64,000 bases of DNA from Antedon mediterranea (lineage: Eukaryota > Echinodermata > Crinoidea > Comatulida > Antedonidae). Of this stretch, positions 41,001 through 52,100 are shown in pieces; the stretch's first letter is position 1; each line of letters begins with the position of its first letter. The position numbers were made by a program, and so were the translations under genes. The notes below the pieces were generated by a model. It did not search any database, was not told the origin of the DNA, and saw nothing but the letters and a program-made list of their open reading frames with translations. The stretch is from contig NC_092670.1 of the NCBI RefSeq assembly GCF_964355755.1, positions 31,545,795 to 31,609,794 on the forward strand. The letters run 5' to 3'.

Positions 41001-44000
41001 GTTTAGATGAGCATTTTTTGTATCAAACAACTCAGAAGGATATCCACTCTAATAAAAAATGTCTGTGTATATAGTCAATGCGAAAGTAATTATTTTGACC
41101 TTTGATATCTATCCAGAAAACGTTTAGTAATTGGGGCAATATATTGGTGTTATATTTCTTCATAGATCAGCACCCAAGATAACATTTAACTATTCATTAT
41201 TCTGTTTATATTTACTCTCTAAAAACACACAAAACAGAAAAATATCCAAATAGGCCTGGTTGAGAATATTTACCAATCGTCTGATTTTACAAACCCATTG
41301 TTGAATCTTCAGAATCGGTATCTTCATTATTATCTAGTGAAATGCGCATACACCTCGACACTCACTACATGCCATGGAGCAATCTAATCCATTGTTCCTA
41401 CAGCTGCATTTCATATTATAGCAGCCTGTTTTGCATTTGCATCTTATGATTTGTAGGAGCGATTGTGGTGCTGGGGGGTTGTCCGCCAAATATGGTATCA
41501 TCCTGCCTTGGCTGATCTTGCATCCATATTTATCTGGAGGTACATTTTCTTCATTTCCAAGCCAAACTTGAACTTGTTGGTACACCCTTAGACTATGATA
41601 CTTGGCCGCTGATGCCGTTGGGGGTAGAACGTGGATGAACTTCTTTAGTACTGCATGTAGTCTTTTCATGAAATTTACGAAACCTCAACTCATCTAGGTT
41701 TTCATTATCGCTGCTACCATACAAAGACAAAATGGCGTTATTACCCGCTGCAATTACCTCCTTACAAGTCATAAACACTTTGGCTTGTTCAGAAAAGAAA
41801 CAGTCACTTCTTACTTTAGTTACTGCTTTGATTTTCCCAATACCAAAAAATCGCGATGTCGTGTCACATCCAAGGAACGCGTGACAACATAGGATATATT
41901 TACAAACATCGCTGCCAAGGTCAAGTCTTGTTGCCGCAATGTTCCAACATCGTTGCACCTTTTTAGTTTCTTTCCTTTGGTTTGGCTTGAACCAACCATA
42001 CATTAAGTTTGGTGTGACCACCATGGTGGATAAGGAGGACTAGGATATCTGTATCATCTGCGATGACAACCGTGCCTATTTGTTCTGCACAGGACAGAGC
42101 CATCTTCGACACAAGATAGTCAGCGTCAGCTTCTGCGTGGTGAACAGTACAACCTTCTTTTTCAAGACTATTTCCCAAAATCTTAATGAATCTTTGTTTG
42201 TTTTGAACGTTTGACAGAAATTCTTCTTTTTTGGTTTGTAAGGTCATAGATTGGTCAAAGTGTACAGCTACACCACCACCACCACTTCTCTTTGTATGTG
42301 TACAGTCTTTTGTACTTTATAGTGAGTTATCGTACCCATCAAAACCAACAATGGGTTTTCCATATTTGTGAGAAACATATTTAGTGTATACTCTCATAAT
42401 GTCACCCCATGAAGCCCCTCTTGTCCATGGAATTTTATGAAGTAGTGCTCCTCCATCTAAGACGTACTGAATTTGATCAGGAGGTTCTGGAGCAACCTCG
42501 ATTGCTGTTGACCACAAACTATCAGCTAAACTAGCTTTATTTGCAGACCTCATCATATCTGGTGATTCAAACAATCTAAATATATCTGATGCATTATCGC
42601 ATCTTGTGCCGGCAGTTACAAGTCGTTGAAATAGAAGTAAAGGATCTACATTGACCTTTTATCTTCAATGCGCTTTTAGAGTTCATTAATGGATTGGCTC
42701 TTTTTCAGAAATGTGTAGTCGGCGACCTTTTGGTTTGTCATTGATTGCACAATTTGTTGACCTACATGCTTGGCATTGTCACAGTCTACATTGATATGTG
42801 CCGTCACTCCAGTTGCAATGTTTGTCAGTGATTTTGTACTGTCTGTATTGAATGGATTTCGCTGTGTCAGATACCTTGATATGTCTTGTACATCACTGAG
42901 GTCCTTCATCTTTCTGGCATATGTTGTTTCTTTATGTTGTTCACTGGTAGTATACGACACGTTAGTGAACTCTTGCATTGAATGATTGATCTTGGCGCAG
43001 ACTGGAGTTGAAAGGACCCAGACAAGTCGTTGAATTTCTGTTAATCCTCGCCCTCTTGTTAGACCTCCTCTTGTTTTTATGCTACAGTACGCATAAGACA
43101 CTGTTCTGTGGCAAGATCAGTTGATATTCCAGCCCAACGTCTGTCAGATCGCCGCACTTATTATTTGGTCAAATTTAAAATGTTATACTCGAGACTCGAG
43201 ATTTATTCATGACACGACTAGAAAATGTTAACGGTCAAAATAATGATTTTCGGTTATATTGTACATTTGCATTTGTTTTCATTAGAGTAAATATAAACAA
43301 ATATACTGGTATAATAGGTCAAAGGTCAAAAACATAGTTTCTATCCATTTTTTAAAAAACTTTTTCATTATAGTGAATATAAATATGAGTCTTCTGAATC
43401 TTTTGACACAAAATTGACGAAGTTGTGCTTAGTGGTTACTGAGATATAAGAAATGTATTTACTGAGAAATCTAAAATAATGAATATGTGTCAAAGGTCAA
43501 AATAATGACTTCCAGTCATTTTACACGAATCTTTTCCATTAGAACTAATATAAACATTGACCTTCTGAGTAGTTTGACGCAAATAACGCTCATCTACGCC
43601 CACTGGTTACTAAGATACGAATATACGAAAATATACAATAAAATAGGTGAAATGTCAAAAACATGTTTTCCTGTAATTTTTGGTAAAAAGGTTTCATTAG
43701 AGTACATATAAATATGGGTCTTCTGAATAGTTTGACACCAAAATTAACATGCTACGCCTAGTAGTTTTCAAAATAGAAAAATGTGTAATTTGACCCCTAT
43801 GACCTTAAAACCCCTTAAAAAGTATGTTCCACTGAACCGATTTTGGTAGATTTTGGAAATGATCTTCCCAGATGCTTATAAAAGCAAATAAAAAAGGTTT
43901 GGAAACTATTGCAATTTGTTTTGGGTTACGCCCTTTTTTGTCATAGATTGACTGGACTAAAATTAATATATATGCAAGTACCGAAATATGTTTCAATCAA

Positions 44001-45262
44001 AATAAAATTTAAAAAATTGAAAACAAAATTGATGATACTGCATAGGCAAATGATTTATACAATTTAAAAAAGTATGGACAAGGTAGTTAATTTACCTCAA
44101 CAAAATTATTTAAAAATGTTATCGAAACAGGCCCATAGTAAGGTATTAGATTTTGTTATTTTTTGCAGTGTTTCTGTACATATTGATCACTGTTATACAT
44201 TAGGATAGTATAAACCTAATAAACCACAGCAGTTAATGTATGTAGTTATTAATTTTAATAGGGTGTCTATTTTTTAGCTTTTGTGACCACCACCAATATA
44301 CACTTTGAAAATTCACCGAATTTATCATTTTGATTATTTTATTTTTCAGAAAACTTGACAAACTGGAGAAAAAACAAGCTCAGTTAAAAGACGGTGATGA
44401 CAAGAAGAAACGAAAGAAATCTAGAAAAAGAAAGTATTCTAGTTCAGAAAGTGATAGTGATAGCGACTCTTCTGCAGAAGAAGAGAAAAAGAAATCAAGA
44501 AAGAAAAAATTAAAGAAAAGAAAATCTCTTTCTGATACTGATTCCCGAAAGAAAAAGTTGCAGAAACAGAAGTATGATTTTGAAAGTGACTCTGAAGATG
44601 AAAGCAGATCTGGAAAAAGAAAGTCACAGAAAAAAAGAAATTCAAGTGAACATAATGACAGAGTGCGAAAGCATTCAAAAGAACATGTATCAAGACAAAT
44701 TAAGAAAGAACCAGAAAGTAGTGATTCAGATGACGTAAAGAACAGACGAAAGTCACGAAAGAAAAAGAAGCAAGAAACGGAATCAAGCGATTCCAGTGAA
44801 TCTAGTAGCAGTAGTAGTTCAGAAAGCGAAGTTGATACCAGGAAGAAGCGAAGACAAAGAAAACAGCAGGAATCAAGTTCTAATGAGGAAAGCGAGGTTA
44901 ATGGAGGAAGGAGACGTAGTGAGGGACAGCATGAAAAGAAGCAATTGTACAATTCCTCTGATGGCAGAAGGCGGCATGAAGTTCATGTAAAAGAGGAAAG
45001 AAATCACCGATCTGAAAGAGATGGTAGACATTCAGACAGACAAAATGGGTATGATAATAGACAGAGGGATGTCGATAGACAGAGGGACGTCGACAGGCAA
45101 AAGGATGTCGACAGACAGAGAGATTTTGATAGAAAGAGGGATACAAGAAGGTCTGGAGAAAATAGTAGAAGAGAAGGGGATCAAAGAAGAGATCATCATA
45201 GAGATGAAAGGGATCATAGAAGGCAAAGTGATAGTAGAGGAAGAAGAAGGGACTATCGATAA
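38032..45262 (+). CDS. CIR1: CBF1-interacting corepressor CIR1
   Basis: In vertebrates CIR1 links the Notch effector CSL/RBPJ to histone deacetylase corepressors and also associates with splicing factors, in nuclear speckles. Exons: 38032-38103, 38563-38657, 38859-39096, 39319-39465, 39609-39694, 44350-45262. Phases join, giving 516 aa. The start [16 protein letters not shown] matches the family N-terminus, followed by the Cir_N region (VWMAEQK). Residues 57-118 carry [17 protein letters not shown] and [18 protein letters not shown] zinc knuckle is formed by Cys121, Cys124, His129 and Cys136, split by intron 3. [20 protein letters not shown] joins across the last intron, which is swollen to 4.65 kb by a transposon. 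The last exon encodes a Lys/Ser/Arg/Asp-rich tail with a DVDRQR tandem repeat. AATAAA at 45546-45551 is a candidate poly(A) signal. Confidence 0.95.
38165..38485. other. AGGCCTA/CTAG palindrome tract in CIR1 intron 1
   Basis: CTAGGCCTAGGCCTAGGACC and related words begin about 60 bp after exon 1 and run for about 300 bp. Equivalent tracts lie near the 5' ends of ACAA1, VPS50 and the secernin gene. Confidence 0.65.
40088..43959 (-). mobile_element. DNA transposon with long inverted ends in CIR1 intron 5 (Academ-like?)
   Basis: The ends are TAGTCCAGTCAATCTA (40088) and its reverse complement (to 43959). The arms, about 1.1 kb left and 0.75 kb right, are imperfect inverted repeats of each other and are built of ~150-165-bp subrepeats, each with TGACCTTTGAC and TTTATATTCACTCTAATGAAA. 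Between them a decayed minus-strand gene encodes an XPG/FEN1-like nuclease and a Cys-rich module. From memory, the Academ superfamily pairs an XPG-like nuclease with a cysteine-rich finger and makes 3-4-bp duplications; that assignment is tentative. AAA flanks both ends but is uninformative in A-rich DNA. Confidence 0.75.
41334..43160 (-). pseudogene. Decayed transposon gene: XPG/FEN1-like nuclease plus Cys-rich zinc module
   Basis: Minus-strand pieces in changing frames read in order. First is [17 protein letters not shown] (near 43150), then [19 protein letters not shown] (about 43065). Next, [11 protein letters not shown] leads to [14 protein letters not shown] (about 42470) and [11 protein letters not shown]. 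Then [13 protein letters not shown] and [13 protein letters not shown] (about 42140-42030), [17 protein letters not shown] (about 41880-41830), and a C-terminal [18 protein letters not shown] with more Cys (41430-41340). The acidic order D...FDG...EADAD...DDTD...GCD followed by a helix-hairpin-like GIGK is that of XPG/FEN1 PIN-like nucleases. At least three frameshifts (near 43090, 42650 and 42000, plus about 41660) and an in-frame TAA at 42317-42319 show it is dead here. The 5' part is missing. The Cys motif resembles CXC/tesmin-type fingers. Confidence 0.75.
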
Positions 45263-45667
45263 CCTGGTATGACACTTATTGTGTTACATATGCCAACTAC
45301 TGTTACAAATATCTGGAGAGGTCTAGTGACCTGATGGAACTGGTTATCATACAAAGGAACCATATGTGATGGAAGGATAGAGAAAATCTATTGCCAATGA
45401 ATGTAGCAATGAGGGTTAGAAATTGCATGGCACTACTATGGAGGGTGTTAGATGAGACTATAGAATAGTCGCATGCAGTACAAATACAAGAATCTTTGTT
45501 TTATTTAAAAAATGAAATTGGTTACAATATGCTTTTCTATATGATAAATAAAAAGTATACCGTATAGTATGTACAGACTAAATAATGAAATTTGTAAAAT
45601 TTTATAATAAATATTGATGTAATGTATAGATAGTTTTGTCACTGTGACCTTAGTTTTATTGTTTTAA
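45263..45667 (+). other. CIR1 3' untranslated region and flank
   Basis: Non-coding sequence after the CIR1 stop; AATAAA at 45546-45551 and AATAAAT near 45606. Nothing else was recognised. Confidence 0.5.
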
Positions 45668-46984
45668 CTAGATGGTACGCTCGCTTCGCTCGCGTACCAT
45701 CTAGGTCGTGCCCACAGATGGTTCTCGAATACACAGTAATTTCAGAATAAAAAATCTGGCGATTTTAAATGCACGTACCGTAGGACTATAATACATTGCC
45801 GTTTACAGAAACGAATAAGTAGACACAATGATTTATGTAGTCAACCAAAATTAGCACCCTGGGAATTACTTCCGAAAGAGAAACTTACCACAAAATGAGT
45901 CCAACTTGTTTATTCATTTAAAGAAACCCAATTAGGGTTGAGGTATGGGAAAGAGGATAGGTACAAAGAGGAACAATTTTTAAATATATTCTTTATCCAC
46001 GTCAGTAACGAAATATTGTTTTCATTTTTTATAGGCCTATAAATAATATACCACTAACGGTGACTAAATATAGTAAAACATTTGCGATTTAATACTTTGT
46101 TAAAACTGTCACTGTCATAGTCGATTGAAATAGTAAAGTACATGTAACGATACACCACTACGACGTTTATATTTTTTGTAATTATTAATTAATGCAAACG
46201 TTGAGAAGCAACTGTCAGTAATAAAGTTTATTTGTATATTACGTGTTTATATATCTAACAGTAGAGCCTACCCATAATCACAGTAATAAAGTTTATTTGT
46301 ATATATTTTTTTACATCTAACAGTATTCACAGTAAGAAATGTTTGTATATATTTTTTTACATCTAACAGTATTCACAGTAAGAAATGTTCGATTCAAATG
46401 ACGACCAAAAATGGTTAATAGGTATTTGCAGTACTGTATTGTCAAAGTATTGCAAGTTTATTCTCCAAGGGCTCATAAATTTACCTACTTGTGTTAAACC
46501 AAACTGGCAGACTGAGAGATTGGAATGTTCCATTCATCGCAAATCAATACATTTGTAAAAACGTAAATTAAATCTATCAAAATAGTATTTTTTAAAGAAA
46601 ATCGGCCTGTCTTCAACATTATGATGCTGTACTCGGGCAGTTCAACCGGTTTTCAGCTATTAAAAACAATTATCATAGGAGGAGATAGGAAAATGCGAAG
46701 CGTCCTAGTATTATTGTGTGCGGGTATTTTTCAAGTTGGACATCCATTAGACAGTGTATACCACGATCGGAAAACACCCCTATTTGGGGCAAATCGTTGA
46801 ACCTAAATTCGTTTTAATCGTCAATAACTAATTATCTAACTCAATTTAATTAGTAAATAGGGTTACATCAGGTGGTTAATATCAGTACCGAAAGTACGAA
46901 CCAACTTTATATACCATCGAGTAAAAATTCTAGAAATAAACCGCGATTTATCGAATTTTGCCCTTACGTAAATTTATATATAGA
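45668..46984 (-). mobile_element. Non-autonomous Helitron, complete inverted copy
   Basis: On the minus strand it starts A|TCTATATATAAATTTACG (46984) and ends with the hairpin GATGGTACGC/GCGTACCATC and CTAG|T at 45668. Sequence throughout parallels 20872-22314. At 46215-46390 it carries an internal tandem expansion of about 60 bp (TTTTTTTACATCTAACAGTA). Length is 1317 bp. Confidence 0.85.
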
Positions 46985-49103
46985 TTTGTGTACATATTTA
47001 TTCAGAATGGTCTAACTCAGTCAATGATAAATACAATGACCAGTAACATTTATTTCAAGTTTACTACTGTAATATATATTTAAGGATTTTTCTCCATTCA
47101 CAAAGGTTTAACAGCAAAAATGTTCACCCTCATAATAATTGCTTTACAAACATACTTTTCAGAACTTAAATTAAGGAGCATTTATCATTGTGTTTTAATT
47201 TTTCATTTCCTTGTCCTGTCCAACTCTTTAATAGCCTCATAGTAAATCAAATAAACTCAAATTTGCACATATATACTACTGTGTCCTATTATATTTGTAC
47301 TATTGTAATATAAATTATATAATACCATATTTAAGGTTATATAAAGAAAATAATCGTGCACATGGCAAGCAGTGGGATATATTCTTATTACTGTTAAATT
47401 AAAAGGACATTACATTGTATGTAAATAAGACACAACTTTAAGGATAAATAAATATAAAAAATATATTAATGTAAAATAGGGCTTGCTTACAGCCAACCCA
47501 AAATACACACTATAACTAACTATCTATATATTTATATAATATATATATTTGAATGCATTGTATAAGTACTTTTTTAATTGCCACTAAACCTGGTCGACCA
47601 ATAATATTGCCAAAAATGTTTAAATTGTCACATTTTTATAAATTCTTCATTCCTATACTTAGTACATGCTATTGTTTGAATGTGCCAATGGCAAAATAAC
47701 ATGGATTTATATTAGCAGGCCTTTTTACACTGCCTTTGGTACATGAAGTCACTGTGACTATCCTTGCACTGAACGCACAAACTTGTCATTACTAACCGTT
47801 TGTTGTAAACAACAACAAAACACGCAATCAAACAACGTCACAAGCAGACATTTCGGAAAATTCACCAAAAGAACCATGATTAATGCGAGAATAACCAAAG
47901 CTAAATAATTTACAATTTATATTAAACTTTTTTTCCAATTAAATCTTAAATTATATTGTTAATATAATTCTATCAATATTTCTGCGCTAACGCTCTTTGT
48001 ATCTATGCGACAACAAAATGTGATGTGCCCATATTTGGACATGATGTCATATCACTACCATATTTAGGCACATCACATTTTAGTTGTTGATAGTGTAGAC
48101 AGAGCTTTATAAATCTATTGACTAATTGACAAATATAACCATACAACAATTATTATAATATTTAATAATAAATTCACCTAACTTCCTAAAAGAAACTTGC
48201 ATTAATATTCATTCATAGACAATGTTGATAATATTTGGTTAACGTATTTGGAATGTGAAAAGAATTTGTTTAAAATGTGAATAAAATAATCATTTATTTT
48301 AAAACCATTAGTTACAATGATACGGTACTGTTTGCTTTTATTTGGCCCTGTATTCCACTATATACAATGCTAGTCTACTCATGCTTGTTACATATGTATT
48401 GTAATAAAAACAAATGTTTATACCGAACCAGAAACAAGTCCCAATGTCATCCCACATTCCATTAATTTGCGTGACCTCTTACACTGGGTAAGCCCATACC
48501 ACTGGTACCATCAATTTAAAAAAACAAGAGAAATATAGACATGAACAGCAAGGGATGTGTTATATGTTGCAGCATTATATTACATACAATTTTTATTCTG
48601 TAGAAACTATTTGCTCTAACACCAAATAGTATATCATTATCAAGATATTCAACATCTAGCCATGTTTAAATTAATCATGTTGTGGTAGCATTTTTTTTTC
48701 TCCCTCTCTTTTTATACTTATATTTTACTTTTGTTTGGTATATCCTTTTATGCAACATATGCATAAGTTGAATACGCAAGCCAGTGGAGAAGACTGATTT
48801 AGCGGATGTGAGAGTGAAACTCCGCCCTTCCCCACACATTCCACAAATCTAATAAAGATTGAGCTTTTTTTCCAGGCATACTGGTCCCACCTGCTGGTGT
48901 ATTTCGGATATGCTTTATTGTTCATGGTATTTGTGAAGTTTCGATATGGTTTTTTTATGAATGACCACTGCCAATTTGGGAAATATTTAATTAAGAACAA
49001 AGGAGATGGATGGATTAGAATGTAGAGAGGACATTAGTATATGTCACAAAATATTCTAGCTGCTCCCCATGTCTAAAATGGCATTAATATGCCTTACCAC
49101 ACA
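46985..49103. other. CIR1-secernin convergent intergenic region
   Basis: AT-rich, with a MITE at 48010-48108. No exon-like segment was recognised. The secernin 3' UTR should lie at its upper end; an inverted AATAAA candidate is at about 48916-48921. Confidence 0.45.
48010..48108. repeat. Palindromic MITE, copy 6
   Basis: Core AATGTGATGTGCCCATATTTGG with inverted CCATATTTAGGCACATCAC and right end GATAGTGTAGACAGAGCTTT. The left terminal repeat is missing. Confidence 0.75.
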
Positions 49104-52100
49104 TCAATAAAACTTCATCTCTGATTCCACACAGTCTTCAAAAAGGGCATTTAACTCTGATACTGTAACCTCTTCACCCTGGATGACCTCTTTCACACCA
49201 TCTAATCCCATTTGTTCCAGGTCCCGCATCATTTCTTTCAGCTCATTTGATTGGTCTCTCGCCTTTTCATGATGTTTGTACAGCTCATGCTTCGCATCTG
49301 TTTTCGAAGGGGAAACGGTGTAATTCCCAAAACTGGTTTCTTTTGTAAACACAAATGGCTTATAAACGGACTGGCATGGGTCTGGAGTAGCTGTAACAAG
49401 GTGGACACATGGCGCATTAGAGCTTTCTGGAGTCAAGATGGAGACCATGCTACCAACAGTCACATGATCTGGTCCTGACTGGCACACACCGCTTGATTGG
49501 TCACGCAGAATATTAATCATTCCTTTGACATCTAAAGAACCTATAGAAAAAATTCAAAGGTTGTAAACAAGCAAACTAACAATGGCATTAAATTATTGTA
49601 CAAATGATTTCAGTTATAGTAAATATACAGTATTGTAAACTGCTTCTTTGAGGTCAATTTCCTGTGAAACGAAGAGAAAGTATTATTTTAACGCTACGGA
49701 CACTTTTCCTCTTCTGTACTGTATATATACACAAACACCATAAGTTGTATCATTAGTTCCACCAAAAGATCTTATAAAAAACAGCAAGTGAGTGGCCGAG
49801 CGGTTAAGACAGTGGAACCGTAATTACATATCCATAACATCGGCAGGGGTTCGAGGCTCACTCACTCCATGGTTCTGGTGGTAGAACGAGTCTTCTCGGA
49901 TAAGGAATATAAACCGTAGGTCCAGTGTACACATCTAGCTTGTGTGCACTTTAAAGAACCTAGTACATCTTTCGAGACGAGTAGGGGGTTACCCAGGTGT
50001 ATTAGTACATCACAGCCACTGATCATAACTGGGCCTTCTGGGAGACCAGTCTTTGACTGAAGAGGTTACCCAGTATAAATATATATTTCAATCAATCAAT
50101 ATGGCCAAATATGGTAGTGATATGACATCATCAAGTTTGACAGAGCTTTAAGAGGGGTTCTACTGAAACATAAAACAAAAACAAACAAATTATCAGGCCG
50201 GTAGGTGTGGAGTGTAATATTGTAAATTTAATACGTTGTTTTTCTGTTTTAGAGTTTTAATTATTTAAATTTTATGCAGAGATATTACACTTAAAAAAAC
50301 ATGTAAATGTTTTACAGAGTAGAGTATTTTGTATCCAAAGTAAAGCAGATGGCTTATACTGGAAGCTGGTTAATTGATAACGTTTGATTGTTCACATTCA
50401 ATATTTATAATATGGAGGTATAAATGAATACGTTATACCACCATACAGTAATCATAGTTGATGTTTTTTGGGAAATTCATTGATGCAAAAGTCTAAAGAT
50501 AAGGGATTCTATCGACCTCAACATGAATGATAGCCGCCAATGGGCGACTTGTGTTGGGGTGACTTGACTGGATATATATATTTCAATCAATCAATAAGAT
50601 ACTGTATAGATCTATCACAATTTAAAAATCGACCAGAAATCATGTTTAAAAGACATTTGGTTAATTGCACCCACTAAGATTTCAAGAACAATAATATATG
50701 GGTTTTTTTTTAGTACATTTAATGTTTAAAAAAATAGTGTATACATACGAGAAAATAGCTGTAAAGTAAAATATGACCTTTAACATTTCTTTTAATACTT
50801 TAGGCCTACAATAAAACCATCATAATCTTCATCATCAAATGACAGTTTGACCTTTTAAGCAAATTAATTCTCACTTTAAACAAATTTAAATCCATGTTAA
50901 TAGCACTGGTCTTGCTACATATATTCAATACGTATATTTGTAACTTGTTTTGATATAAATACTGTGTTCACTGAATTCTATGGAAAATACACTATTATGG
51001 TATATTTTGTTATTGTAGGGACAGTTCTGTCTTGTATAGCAAGCAGCCAATGAGGAGTACAATATTTGTAGTCTTACAGTTTTATTTTTTTGACTGTGTA
51101 ATTTGCATAAAACGTTTCATAATCTTTTATTTAATATGTCTATAATATTTTATATTTCTTAATCATTACTTTGTTATTTATATTTATTTATTAGTTTATA
51201 GTAGTTAAGTAGTAGTTAATAGCGTTCACTACTGACCAGTTGAACGTGTTTCAGGACCATATAGGTACTAATAACATGACGTAACTTTACGATCAAATTA
51301 AAGCCACAGGCTACTTGAAAAGTGTAATTTTTGTTTAAACCAACATCATTTTATCAAATATAAAAGAACATATTGTACATTAATCTAATCTGAGTGGAGT
51401 TCTCCTTTAAGGTAGGATAGAACAATTCACCACAGCCTTCTAGTGGGGCTGATTCCAAATAATTATCTTGCAGGTCAGATATAGAGTGTAGCATCACTAG
51501 TAGGATTCAGTTGGTCGAATTCCCGAAAGCTCATGGCTTATATGGACATCAACAACCCATTGTTTAACCTCTTCTAATTTTTTCTTTATCTCTTCACAAA
51601 GCATACAGTACATACCTGATGATTTGTTCAATAGTTCCTTTGCTGCTTCGTATCTACTGCTGCTTGTGCCAGCTTGATATGTCCCAGCAAAGTCAAAATC
51701 TCCATTGGCTTTCACACTCTCAGACTCAGCATTTCTTTTGGTGTGTATAGTATAACTATTTGATATGTTCCTTATACCCTCTGTAAAAAAACAGTGTTTT
51801 CATTGTAAGCATACAATAATGCACAGAATCAAGGAATGCTATTCGTACCTTTGTAATTCACACTAGTATGATGAATCTCAAATAGTTTAGGCTCAACTCT
51901 TTTAATATGTTAATAATTGTCACACCACAGTGACCTTCCCTATCTAACTCCGGCCAATCTCATGGAAAATTGCTGACCAGCCATCCACCATTATCAGTTC
52001 ATTTAGCTTATTAGAGGGTTCTCATATGAAATCAAAGATAGGATTTTACTGACCATTTGGATGGACAATCAACAATAATACCCTTTGCACCCTCCCAGAG

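Noticed and set aside
40088-43959. Host gene for a FEN1 or Asteroid homologue on the minus strand within CIR1
   Set aside because: The coding remnants are frameshifted, intronless and enclosed by matching inverted ends, which fits a transposon better than a host gene.
44380-44952. 190-aa minus-strand Ser/Phe/Leu-rich ORF
   Set aside because: Antisense of the Lys/Arg/Ser-rich CIR1 tail; the low-complexity coding strand leaves the other strand open.
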